Source of the DNA: Cryphonectria parasitica EP155
Taxonomy: Eukaryota > Ascomycota > Sordariomycetes > Diaporthales > Cryphonectriaceae
Assembly (NCBI RefSeq): GCF_011745365.1
Contig: NW_024468911.1
Coordinates: 4,086,759 to 4,150,758 of the forward strand
Reading direction: 5' to 3'
Length of the DNA stretch: 64,000 bases
Position numbers and translations under genes: made by a program. How positions within the stretch are numbered: position 1 is the first letter of the stretch; the number at the start of each line of letters is the position of its first letter. This document shows, piece by piece, positions 24,466-35,800 of the stretch. The notes under the pieces are model-generated. The model did no database searches. It saw only the letters and a list, made by a program, of their open reading frames with translations, and was not told the origin of the DNA.

Positions 24466-27400
24466 CGCGCCGACGCCGCTCCTTTTTTTCTAGAATCCCT
24501 TCCCACAGGGTGCGAATCTTACAACACCATATACAAAAACAAGATCGACACGACCGCGCAATCACAGGAGGGGGAACAACGGGTTCTTTCAAGATTCGAG
24601 AGGAGGAGGAGGGAGTTGGTCTCGGGCTAACTCGCGATAGCAATTGGTTCGAATCGGAGGAAATGATCCCGAAGAGGGGCGTTCGCGGCGATGCGCTATA
24701 TCTACTGTGTATACGCGTGTGTACGTGTGATTGTCGAGATCGAGACGCAACTACTTGAGGAAGCGTCGTCGAAACAATTGCGGTGCGATGTCAGAAAGTA
24801 GATAATGTACTCTAAAGTCCGAAGGATCGTGGTAAGGAAGGCAAAGGATAGTTCGCAGGAACCGGAGTAGATGGGTTCTGGCTGGTCGTGTGCAGGCACA
24901 AGGCAGGAATGAAACCGCGGCGCAAAAAGGTGGCGTTTTCCGCGGCAGGGTCAGGTCGTCCTTCTTGCAGGCCAGTCTCCGCCTTGGATGCTTGATGAGT
25001 TACCGAATGTAGGCCTGACAGGCCGAGCAAGCAGACAAAACACACAAAGAGGCGGAAGGTAGGAGGAGGAGGCGGTGGTGGAGGTGGCAGCGGCGGCGGC
25101 GACGACTGGGTTTGCTTTGCTAACGAGCGTAACTGGGCCGAAGACCCGATCGACGAGAGTTGGTTTGGACTTAACGGGCCGCGCGGCTGATCAGTGGTCG
25201 CAGTAGTATGATATGATATATGAGTAAGAAAGAGTCCAGAAGAGCTGGCAAGACAAAAACACCCCCAACAAATTCAATGGCGACAGATACGAGAGAAAAG
25301 AATTGTTGCACGAGGAAAGACCGAGGCTAGTAGCACCCTCGGACGAGAGGGCGGGAGAGGCACGGGTCAAAAGTTTCGCAGCACGCAACCAAATACAGTT
25401 TGGGTTTGGGCGGGTGAGGAGGATGAGATTAGAGAGGAGACAAGAAAGAAGGTTTGGTCGGGAAGGCGAGAAGAGGGGGGTTGGCAGGTGGGTGGTGAGA
25501 GATGTATACGTAGTACGTAGGATGGCGCAAGAGGGAATCAGAAGCAAAGTGTGGTTGTGGTGCGCATATTGCTTATTGCTGAGAGAGAAGCTCATAAGAC
25601 TCTCCACCCACCCATCCCCCCTCCCCTGCAACACCCGTGGACCTCCCAATTCTAGGCGAGCATTCAGTCCCCCAACCCCTGCCCAACCCACTAAAAAATC
25701 TACCCAGCCCATGCCTTCCCCCCCCATGCTGCGCTCCCGCCGGCTGCACCACATGCATTCCCCCAATTGGCCCACTTGCAAACCCCCCCCCTTCAGTGGC
25801 AGCAAGAGCGGGGACCAAATCCTGCCAGTCTGATATCTTGCATGAACAACGTCGCAACGGCTGCATGCCCATTCTATGCTGCAGTAAGCTTGCTCGTTAC
25901 CTTATCAGGCGGAACCCTTTTCAGACCTCGTTCCGCCTCTTACATTGGACGTTTTCCTTTCCACAGCTCCATTGTATGCTTATTCCCTGGGCCGCCATCA
26001 CATTTCACTTTTCTCCTCCCTCTCGCCACCCGGCGTTTGATGCTACCATACTCTGGACCCTGCTGCCTACCTTGACCGAGAGGGGTAATTGGTCTCGAGA
26101 TCAGGTCTCCCTGCCCATTCATTCATTCATTCATTGATCCATCCATCAGGTCAGCTCAGGATCAGTGCACTTCAATCGATAGGGTAATAATGGGTGCAAA
26201 AGTGAAGGGGTAGAAAAGAAAAGAAGGAAGGAGAATAAGGGGCGTCCACACACCAACATATCTCCACACTTTTCATTTCAACTTGCGACAACAAGCATAG
26301 CTGACTTCAACATTTCCATGTACCATCGGACCAACGTTGGGAGACTAGCAGAGGCCCACGGTCTGGTCAGACAGCTCTTTAAGGACAGGATAGGTTTTAC
26401 GGGTGCAGAACCTCCGCAGCCACAAGACAACCACGTTTCTCATACGATGAGTCCAAATCTCCACCGCCGGACTCTTTGCTGTGGCCATGTGCTGTTGGAA
26501 GTCGTTCCCTTGTGTGTGATTTCCAAGTGTGCTGAACACAGAGTTATAAAGAATTTAAAATAAATATATTTATGAACCCAATTGCAGTCGCACCATCTAG
26601 AACGTACGTAGGCAATGATGTGCATTCTCATGGTCGATACCCGCAACGTATTCATAAGTCTGTGATACGCTATTGTGAGCACATACGACCATAGGTAGTG
26701 GAGAACTTGGGATCCCGTCTGCTCTCCCCTAAATAAGCCACTAACCGCCGGATTAGTAGTTAAGTGGGTGACCATTAGCGAATACCCGGTGTTGTATGTT
26801 TTTGCTTTTTATTTGATCTTATTCTTTTCTCTTTTTTTTCTTGCTTATGTCTATGTTCTCGTCCGTCCCCATCCCACTCGTTTTCCTTCTTCTTTCTTTC
26901 AATCAATCAAATTTTTATTTTTTATTTTACCCTCTCTCTCCCACTCTGCCAATACTAAATATTTAATCAAGATATCTTCTATGATTGTATACTATAATGA
27001 GGGGCAGGACTACAGCATCCCAGCACCTGGTACCGTGTCAACAGGAGAATAAATCACCAGCATCGAGACTAAAGTACACTTGACCCTTGCAGAGAACATC
27101 AATGTATGAAACAAGAAGGGTACTATAAGAACATTACAACTGGGTGTAATATGTGAAACCTAGTATTTTGAGAACATACTGACAAGGCAAGAAGTCTCAC
27201 TGTCCCAATATCCGTCTCTAGATTTTAGTAGATACTTGAGTACATAATTATCCTCAGCCCACTTGAGATTCAAAGGACCAATCACCCTGCTTTTTCAAGG
27301 TGGTACGATGAGATGAAGTTAATTGTCATCGCCATGTCCGCGCCAGCCTATAGGTACTCAAAATAAAGGAACAAGAACACAACCTGGGTATATGGTGGTT

Positions 27401-27575
27401 TCTCAAACCAATCACAATCTGGCATACCACATTTCCCACTCCCATAAAAAGACACAATAACAATGACATAATGAACCAAAAAAAAAACCCCCCCCAAAAA
27501 AACCCCCCAACACCATTAGTCGAGATATATCCTTCTCCTTCTTTCATCCCTTACCAAAGTCTCCCCTCTTCTTGG
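24466..27575. other. 3.1-kb intergenic region
   Basis: No recognisable gene. The part next to 24465 should carry the TM9 promoter and leader. 25590-25800 is C-rich, and an ATTC tetranucleotide repeat lies near 26119-26135. 26540-27300 is noticeably AT-rich. At 27478-27508 adenine and cytosine runs alternate just beyond the arrestin-like gene's stop. Open frames here, the longest about 200 codons near 25191-25805, look like low-complexity chance frames. Confidence 0.55.
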
Positions 27576-29249
27576 TCAAATCTGCCCATATCCAGGCAAC
27601 ACACTCGTCTCCTGAAACGCCTCTTGGGGTACGCCCATCACCCGAGGCCGAAGAAACTCGTCCACAGCTGCATCCTCCAGCGCGTCCTCCCAGCTCGGCA
27701 GCGCCTCCTCAGCCCCAGGTGACCCCGCCGCCGGCTCCACGCCAATCTGTACGGGAAGGTCCAGCGACAGTGTGCTCGTGCCGCCTGCAGCGCCACCCGT
27801 CTCCACACGCACGGAGAGGTGGAGGGTGTAGACGCGGCTCAGGATGCAGCCGTGGAAGCTTGGGACGAAGGCCTTGCGGGTCGTGGGGAGGTCAGGCACT
27901 GGGAGCTGGATGGTGGCGGTGTGGTGAACTGGAGGTGCGTGGAAGGTGGTCGCGGTTCTTGACATCTTCTGCTGGTGGATCAGGCCTGCGAAGGCACTGG
28001 AACGGCGTCTGCGCTGCTGGGCGGTGTTGTTGTGGTCGTCGTACTCGTCGTCTCCGCCGCAGTCAGACGATGAGGACGAGCAAGAAGCAGCAGTGTTGTG
28101 GGCCGAATCGCTGCCGTAGCCGCTGTCGCGACGGGTGTGGTGCATGTGCCAGGGCCCAATGTGCGCAGGCCGTGCGGTGGCGGGCAGGGCGACCGAGCTC
28201 GAATAGAGGCCACGTCGGTCGCTGAGGGCAACCCGCATCCACTCACCCATGTTGGGGAGGCTGCTGATGGCAGATGCAGAGTAGTACGTGTGTGCCGCGA
28301 TCTTGGCCGACACGCCCGTGATCTTGGGCGGTGGTTGCACGTCACCAGGGCCAGCGCCAGCAGTGGCGGGCTCGAACTTCAGGTCGATCTGCGCCGTAGT
28401 CCCGGACGAGACGCGCCCATCGGGAAGCAGCATGATGGCGCGCGGCTGCTGGCCCGAGACGGTGAGCCTGCCCGTCTTGGAGGACATGAGGTTCTTGCGC
28501 AGTGTTTTTGTCTTGGTCATCTTGTAGAGGCAATCCTTGGCTGTCACGCTCAGTGGTGCCGCCTCGGGAGAAGAAGGGAGCACCTGGATGGCCTTGACGG
28601 CCTCTATGATCCTGACGTGGCGGGCGCGCGGCGCCGAGGAAGCGGAGGCCGGCAGCTGCTCGCGCCATACCCGAGCCTTGATGGCGTATATCACCTCGGC
28701 CATGTGAGGGGCGAAGTCATCCTTTTCCCAGTTGCCCCGTGCCCACGAGCCCATAGACGGCGGCAGACACAGATGGTGATCCCGAATGTGTTCCGAGTCG
28801 ACCTTGTGGTGGCAGGCGCTGAGTGTCAAAAAGTCGGGCAGGACAAAGGTGAAGGGGACCGTCAGGGTGGCGCCCGACTCGAGGATGCGGGACGTTGGGT
28901 ATCTCTCCTCGGAAACGGGCATGCGCAGCTTAAGAAAGGTGTGGGTGGACTCGTGGGGGCTGCTGTAGCCCTCGGTCCGTGTCTTGGAGCAGCCGACCAG
29001 AACAATGTCGATCGAGTCGAAGGGGGTGTCTCTCTGGGTGGTGATGGTGACTTCTCCCTCGAGGACGGAGCCCGAGGTGTACGTCTTGGACTTGTAGTGG
29101 TGTTTGAGACAAATCTGTACGTCTGGCCTGAGGGCATTGACTTTCCTGCCCTGGGCGCTCACCAGAGATAAGGAGCCCTCACTGCGAGCGCTTGAGGTGC
29201 TCGCCCGGCGAGCCGAGTGGCCCCCTCCCAGAATGGCGGCCATAGACAT
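27576..29249 (-). CDS. Arrestin-like (alpha-arrestin) domain protein
   Basis: Single-exon gene of 557 residues. An arrestin-type N-terminal beta-sandwich is suggested by the start of the fold (QICLKHHYKSKTYTSGSVLEGEVTI with the following DSIDIVLVGCSKTRTEG), then PFTFVLPDFL and a YAIKARVWRE strand, all typical of arrestin N domains. Fungal alpha-arrestins usually act as adaptors that bring HECT ubiquitin ligases to membrane transporters. The second half has a long Ser-, Asp- and His-rich insertion before the last strands. The C-terminus ends SVLPGYGQI, an LPxY that could bind a WW domain; this is inference. I chose ATG 29249 (MSMAAILGG); the frame stays open upstream, but no better ATG is seen. 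A (GGA)n tract lies in the presumed leader. Specific orthology (CreD, PalF or other) is not clear. Confidence 0.82.
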   Translation of the reverse strand: MSMAAILGGGHSARRASTSSARSEGSLSLVSAQGRKVNALRPDVQICLKHHYKSKTYTSGSVLEGEVTITTQRDTPFDSIDIVLVGCSKTRTEGYSSPHESTHTFLKLRMPVSEERYPTSRILESGATLTVPFTFVLPDFLTLSACHHKVDSEHIRDHHLCLPPSMGSWARGNWEKDDFAPHMAEVIYAIKARVWREQLPASASSAPRARHVRIIEAVKAIQVLPSSPEAAPLSVTAKDCLYKMTKTKTLRKNLMSSKTGRLTVSGQQPRAIMLLPDGRVSSGTTAQIDLKFEPATAGAGPGDVQPPPKITGVSAKIAAHTYYSASAISSLPNMGEWMRVALSDRRGLYSSSVALPATARPAHIGPWHMHHTRRDSGYGSDSAHNTAASCSSSSSDCGGDDEYDDHNNTAQQRRRRSSAFAGLIHQQKMSRTATTFHAPPVHHTATIQLPVPDLPTTRKAFVPSFHGCILSRVYTLHLSVRVETGGAAGGTSTLSLDLPVQIGVEPAAGSPGAEEALPSWEDALEDAAVDEFLRPRVMGVPQEAFQETSVLPGYGQI

Positions 29250-29401
29250 GATGAAGATGATATTGATATTTGTGAAGAGAGGAGGAACTTTGTCACAAGA
29301 GTGAGTGAGACTGGGGTCACACAAGACGGTTGAGTCCTGTGCAACTGGCTCCCTCTGAAGAGTGATTTGAGAGTGGGTATTGTTGAGCGTGGCCGGGAGA
29401 T

Positions 29402-29431
29402 GGAGGAGGAGGAGGAGGAGGAGGAGGAGGA
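29402..29431 (+). repeat. (GGA)10 trinucleotide repeat
   Basis: 30-bp perfect triplet tract upstream of the arrestin-like start, probably in its 5' leader or promoter (it reads TCC on the coding strand). Confidence 0.9.
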
Positions 29432-30633
29432 AAAATATGTATTGTGTGTGATGTAATCTTCCAGTGTGGGGGAAGGGAGAGATGGAGAGACAAACTTGTC
29501 CGCAGGATGATGGCACAGCGTTCTAGAAGCGCTTCGTGATACCATATATGGGTCTGATAGTTCTCATTGTGTAATAAGCAAACTCGAAGGGGTGGGCGAC
29601 TGTCGACTCATATATGAGGAGTGACTTGTCAGGAAAAGGAGGGCCCGCCCGAAATGTACTCTGGCGCAAATGCGCATGAGAGATGGTAGCTACGTGAGCA
29701 GGGAGAAAAGATGAAGAAAGAAGAATAGACAGACCAGACAAGCGTGAGGTAAACGCTGCCGGATTGGAAATAGAAAGCGGATTTCAAAGGATCTTGAGTC
29801 ATTCCGAAGTAGGAGAAGATTGCTAAAGGTAAGGAGAGCCGAGTACCATAGTAGGCGGTTCGAGACGTGGTTGGGATAAGGCGTCAGGGATGCATGCACC
29901 TCCACACCAAAGACCATAGACAACGCCGCAGAGAGCACACAAAAAGTAAAGAGTAATGACGAGGTTTAGGGTTCTAGACTGGTTTCAACCCAGCGCTATT
30001 GTCAACCAAAGAGAGCACCAAAAGAACACATGTTGATGTGGTGTGCGCCGTTGTGTCTAAGGGCACTGATCAGCATTGCATGTACACCTGCTGACGTCTG
30101 CACGCATACACTTGTACAGTAAGCAAAGAAAGAGACTAAGAGGAGGTGATGATCATCTCCAGGGGGATGGATGGTGGGCACGAATACCTGGGGTAAGACG
30201 TGCTAGACATGAAGGGTGGTTGGTCATCCAAACATGGAGGAGGAGAAGGAGGGCGGATGATGCAAGAAGACACCACAGAGCGCAAGACGCCCTGCGGGAC
30301 GACAAGAAAGGGAAAACCAATGCATGTACAAAAGACACTACCTATGGTATAGCGTAGCCCCACAACCCGCTTCCTACCCACCGCGCCTTCTACATGTCCA
30401 TGCATGGGGTACACCGTGTAGGTCGTACTTTTATCCTGGTGCGCTTGGGAAGTCTCACATTTTTCTGTTCCTCCCCAATAAGATTATCATTTCTTCTCTC
30501 TTTCTGTTCGGGTGCCAGTCAACCTCGTGGACCGGTCAAACTTTTCTCATGTTGGGTGGAACTTGCAGAATACTTGTGCACATAATATGAGTACTCTTTG
30601 CAACGCCCCTATCGTCAATGGTATTAGAACTTT

Positions 30634-30638
30634 AGAAG

Positions 30639-30668
<30 letters not shown>
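30634..30668 (+). repeat. (AGA)n trinucleotide repeat
   Basis: About 35 bp of AGA triplets in intergenic DNA, with no coding context. Confidence 0.9.
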
Positions 30669-30669
<1 letters not shown>

Positions 30670-32804
30670 CAATCATAGAATTCGTCCCACGTTGCAAAGC
30701 AAGCGCATGTCAAAGTCTCTGGGAGTTTGTGTACTACCAAGTATGTAGCTGCGCAATCGCGATGTGCCGTTTGCAGGGCGCGGAGCCAATACTTTTTCAT
30801 GTTAGCACCGGTCTCCGATCACGGAACAATCCTTGACCTGCAGGGCGGGCATCCACCACCCCCCCCCAGATGCGCATTGACTGCCTGACTGCTTACATGT
30901 CCTGTATGTACATCCCAGTAGACGAATTAATTAGCTACTTGGTAGTTTCCACAGGTTTCAAACTTAAGCTGTCTGTCTTTGTCGTGACCGTTTTCAGCAG
31001 CACACACGGGGAGCAAACAGTGTCGTGGAAACAGGGTTGACATCGCCCACGTGCTCTAGACCAAAGCTCGGGGTAATCCGACCAGAGATTGCTCCACTAT
31101 TACCGCAATGTTTCTGGTCCCTGCTTATTTGCTGACTACAACCCCATGTACTTACTGTACGTACATACACAAAAACCCTATTCTGCTTACGGAAACCAGA
31201 ATACAAACACTGCATTAGTGGGTTTTGGAGACGACATGGCTGGACGGTTTTTCCTTCTTCCTTGGTCCTTATCCCACGGACGTTTTCGAGGAAGCAGAGT
31301 TGCGGGTCGTCCTGGCATTGGGCCCCCCCGCTTACGCCCATCAATGGCTCTTGAATGGATGGAATAGACCTGGACCAAATGGACAGTGAAATATACACAA
31401 GCCGTAATTCTGTGTCGAGCGTTGACAAGAAACATGCGGCTGGCGATGATGAGCGTTCCCGTGATTCGCCTCACCATCTTCGCAGACCGTCTGGACAATG
31501 AGTAACAGGATGTCACGCCCGTTCTCGATTTTTTTTTCTTTCTTCTTTCCACATCCTCCACGCTAACAGTGCCATAAGAAGCATGTGGGTCCTCGTGAAC
31601 TTTTCTTTCTTTTTTTTTCTTCTCCCCCAGGGTCATGAGGAGCCAAGAGATGCGGCTCCTCCTTCCCATAGGGGTTTCCAAGCTGCTGGGTCCGCGCTAC
31701 CATTTCCAACGCCAAGCTAGCCATCTGAATTAGTCACAACGACACAACCGAGTGCCTCGCTAGCTTGCTACTAGCTGGACCGCTTGCTAGTACTGAGATG
31801 CACACGGGGGAAAAGGATCCGTCACACACAGAGAGAGACAGAGATCTAGCCAGGCGAGCCTAGTTAGTGTCTGGCACGCATGTCCACGTTGCTTACAAAG
31901 TTTAGGGTAAAATATAACCCGTCACAAAATATTGGGGGAGTCGAGGATAGGAAAGGGCTATAGACAATATGTTATATTCCATTCTCGAGTCTCACATCAT
32001 ATCTGCCCAGACAAATCCCAGGGCGGTTTGTAAATTCTGCCCTCTTGAGGGTCGATACAGATGTGCATCCAGCCTGAGGTCCTGGTGGGACTGTGTGCCT
32101 TCCAAACATGTTGACCTGCAGCACGTGGGTGTAGTCACTAATTTTTAATTCCTATTTTCCTAAAGACAAGAAACAGGCTGTGGCGTCGCTTGACTCACGG
32201 TACAGAAGTGAGTGTTGATCAGCAATGTCTAGGTGTCGTCCCCTGTCCACCGCACTTGATATGAACGCGTTTAAACCAGACAACCAAGTATCGCTTTTCA
32301 AGTATACTGCTCACATGCACATTTCGAGAGGAAACAAAATCTAAAGATTGATTTAATTTTGCAATAAACACAATGGGGTATCTTCTTGTAAACCTATATA
32401 AACAGACAATTCTAAAATACACTATACGCCACACCCACGTACACCCACGCTAAACCTGAAACAAACGCCAAATACAAATAACAAACATACATACGCATAC
32501 ACACACACCAAACATTACCTATACGCCAAATCCGAATGAACGACACACACATAATACCAAAGTATGCGAGAGTGGGCCCCTTTACGATCTACGTATGCCC
32601 TTTTTTCATGTGTATGCGTGCATGTAACTCTGACCTTTTACAAGTCTAATCTAATGCTGAAAGAATAGCAAAGATTCAGAAAACTTTTTCCGCCGAATCC
32701 AAAGCCCAAAAAATAAATGCTGAAATCTACCAGTCAAAACATTCCCGGTTTGTCTTCTTCTTCTTCTTTTCCTCAGTAAGCCTCTATACACAGCAACCGA
32801 ATGC

Positions 32805-35800
32805 TCAGGTGGACATGACGAGGGCCAACAGAGCCATGCGCGTGTAGAGACCATACTTCATCTGTGCCGCCTTGTTAGTATATCCATAGTTTCGCTCCAA
32901 TATGGAATGGATAGGTACTCACCTGTCTGAAGTAAGCAGCCCGTGGATCAAAGTCCACCTCCTCTGCAATCTCCTCATTCCTCGGCAGCGGGTGCATCAC
33001 GATCATGCTGCTCTTCGCATTCTTGAGCGTCGCATTGTCGATGCGGTAAGATCCCTTGACCTTCTCGTAATCCTCCTTAGACGGGAAGCGCTCTGCCTGT
33101 ACGCGCGTACAGTAGAGAACATCGCTTCTGGCTAAGATCTCCGGCGTCAGTGTCTCGGACACGGCAAGGAGCTGGCCAGACTTGACGAGCTGCTCGTGCA
33201 CCGCGGGCGGCAGAGAGAGGGCCTTGGGCGAGACAAGCTGAACCTTGACCTGGTAGTGCTGCAGCAGATAGACCAGCGAATGGACTGGGCGGCCATAGAG
33301 CAGATCACCGAGGAAGGTGATTGTCAAGCCCTGGACCGTGCCAAGTTCTTCACGGATGGTGAACAAGTCCAAGAAGGCCTGGGTCGGGTGCTCCTTCGAC
33401 CCGTTGCCCCCGTTAATGACTGGCACGGGAGAGAACTTCCTGGCAACCTTGACGGAGTTCTCCTCAGGGTGGCGGAGCACAACGGCATCGCCATAGCAGG
33501 ACAGGGTCCGGAGAGTGTCTTGCAGTGTCTCGCCCTTTTGCACCGAGGAGTGTGATGTGGCAATAGCGATCGTCCGTCCACCGAGCCGCTGCATGGCAGC
33601 GTCGAAGGACGCTGATGTCCTGGTCGACGGCTCGTAGAACATCGTGCAGAGCAAACGGCCCTTCAGGGTGTTCAGCACCCCCTCACGCTGGACACCAACG
33701 CGCATTTCCTGTGCAACAGTAAAAAGCAGGTGCAGATCGGCGCGTGTGTATTGTGTCACGGAGAGAACGTGAGACTTCTTAAACGACGATGGTCGGGACA
33801 GAAGGGATTGCAAGGGGCTCTCAGCTGCTGTAAGAGGCAAAGACGGGCCAAAATCGTCGAAGATAGACGACTTGCCCGACTGGCCAAGAGTGCCTTCGAG
33901 ACCCCGGGGTTTGGCGATCGGCCGCACGGGAGCAAAGACTGAGCCTCTCCTGCCGGTACGGGGAGTCTCAGCCGCCTGCGAGGAGGGCTTGATAGTAGGC
34001 GACATCGGTGACGGCAGAGCTCCATGCCTGGACACATCCTGGCCAATAGATGGTCCTTCGAGGATCTGGCCGTCAAGGCAGGTAAGCTTATCTTGGAAGA
34101 TCACGCGCTGGACCGCGCCCCTCATCACACGCCCTGCGAATGGCGACCAATTAGGGCCAGACGGCACAGTGTAGGGCCGCTCGATCTCGACTTCGACAAA
34201 GGTACTGGGTTGGTCGTGCAACTCAAAGATCTCGACAGGGTTGTCATGCAGACGTTTCTTGATATCGTCGATGGTAAGCTTGCCTTCACTGACCGAAGTC
34301 AGGAGGAGCGGCAGAGCATCAGCGATGCCGGCGCTGGCATCAGAAGTACCATTGACAGCATGAGCCAGCTGATAAGGCAGGCTACCGACAGAGAATACAT
34401 CGATGACAGCCAAGTGCTCCCAGAGCGACAGCTGATCCTCTGCCGAAGGCAGGAAGTTGCACTCAGGGTAATCCTTCTGGGAGAGATATAGAGAGTAGAT
34501 GGAGACATCACAGGTCACCTTCAAGCCCTTCTGCTTGCTGAGCGCAATGAGCTTGATGTCGTCCTTGGTGGTGACTGAGGTGACGTGAATCCTCCGGCTA
34601 TGAAGACTGGCGAGCAGGAGAATCGAAGCCAGGTCGGTCAATCTAGCGTCTGTAACAATAGGCTTGTGGACGGGCCAGGCATCGAAGTGTGCAGTCACAG
34701 CAGCGACCTTGCTGATATTGTCAGAGAGGTGGTTGAAGGGGATAAACAGAGCACCGACTTCGCCAGCGACGTGACTGATTTGGTTGGCATTAGTAGAGGT
34801 TGCAGCCACCGACACATTGAAATCACAATATGTGCCCATCTTTCCGTTCTGCTGAGCAACACTCAGCGTACGAGCATCCGTAATGGCTCCATCAACGCCA
34901 ACAGCCATGGTCCGCACCATCGTGAAGCCACCAGAGAGCGATGTCTTCGTCACGTTCTGCAAATCACGGCTCTTCTCAGAGACGATGCCGGGCACAAATG
35001 CCGCAATGTTGACAAGACCTGGCAGCAGGAAGGTGCGGTGGCTGGTCTGGTAGTCCGAGATGCTCACATCGAGTGTCAGGTGATGAGCAATGGCCTCAAC
35101 AAGAATCTTGGCATTCTTGACATTGGTAACCAGTGGGACCTGGTAATCGACGGCCATTCTTCGGGTCCTATAGCCCTTGCTCATGTAGCTGGCAGGACGG
35201 CGGTACTTGTTGCTCGACGGGAGGTTGATGTAGAGATCGATCATATTGTTGGACAAGTGTTGAGTGAGCGAGTATTCCGACTTCTGATCGTTCTCATCCT
35301 GAGCAAGAACTTCAAGGAACTGAACAGGAATGTTGTGGGACTGCAAGAAATCAGCGGTACCCGCAGTGGCAAAGAGCTTGAAGCCCAGCTCCTGCAGCTT
35401 CTGAATCGACGGCAGCATCTCCATCTTGTCCTTGTAGGAGCCAAGAGACAAGAGTATGTTGTTCTTTGGGATCTTGAAGCCAGTCGACATCAGGGCCTTG
35501 AGGTACGCCTCGTACTTGTCAGCACCAAAGCAGGCCACTTCACCAGTCGAAGCCATCTCAACGCCCAAGACTGGATCGGCACCGGACAGACGAGAGAAGC
35601 TGAACTGCGGAACCTTGACACCAACAGCACCGGCAGGGCGCTCAACGACAGGATACGGCTCGAACGGCACGCCCACGATAGCCTTGGTAGCCATCTCGAT
35701 AAGATCGACACCCATGACCTTTGAAACGAAGGGGAAGGATCGAGAGGCCCGGACGTTGCATTCGATGACCTTGATATCGTTGTCCTTAGCAATGAATTGG

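Larger units (their letters stand above)
29250..32804. other. 3.55-kb intergenic region between arrestin-like gene and URA2
   Basis: No recognisable gene on either strand. It holds the arrestin-like promoter and leader (29250 upward) and the URA2 3' flank (below 32805). Microsatellites are (GGA)10 at 29402-29431 and (AGA)n at 30634-30668. The 32200-32560 part is AT-rich with C/A-rich stretches. Short open frames show no motifs or splice logic. Confidence 0.55.

Noticed and set aside
24646..24655. GGTTCGAATC, a tRNA B-box-like string
   Set aside because: The flanking bases cannot form a T-arm stem and no acceptor or anticodon arm is found nearby, so it is not a tRNA.
25191..25805. 204-codon frame on the minus strand
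   Set aside because: Low-complexity and without motifs; the overlapping opposite-strand frame is just as open.
28098..29171. 357-codon plus-strand frame
   Set aside because: Antisense to the arrestin-like coding sequence; composition reflects the codon bias of the real gene.
29861..29872. GGTTCGAGAC, a second B-box-like string
   Set aside because: T-stem pairing fails and there is no cloverleaf.
34585..35724. 379-codon plus-strand frame
   Set aside because: Antisense to the URA2 DHOase-like region; no motif.
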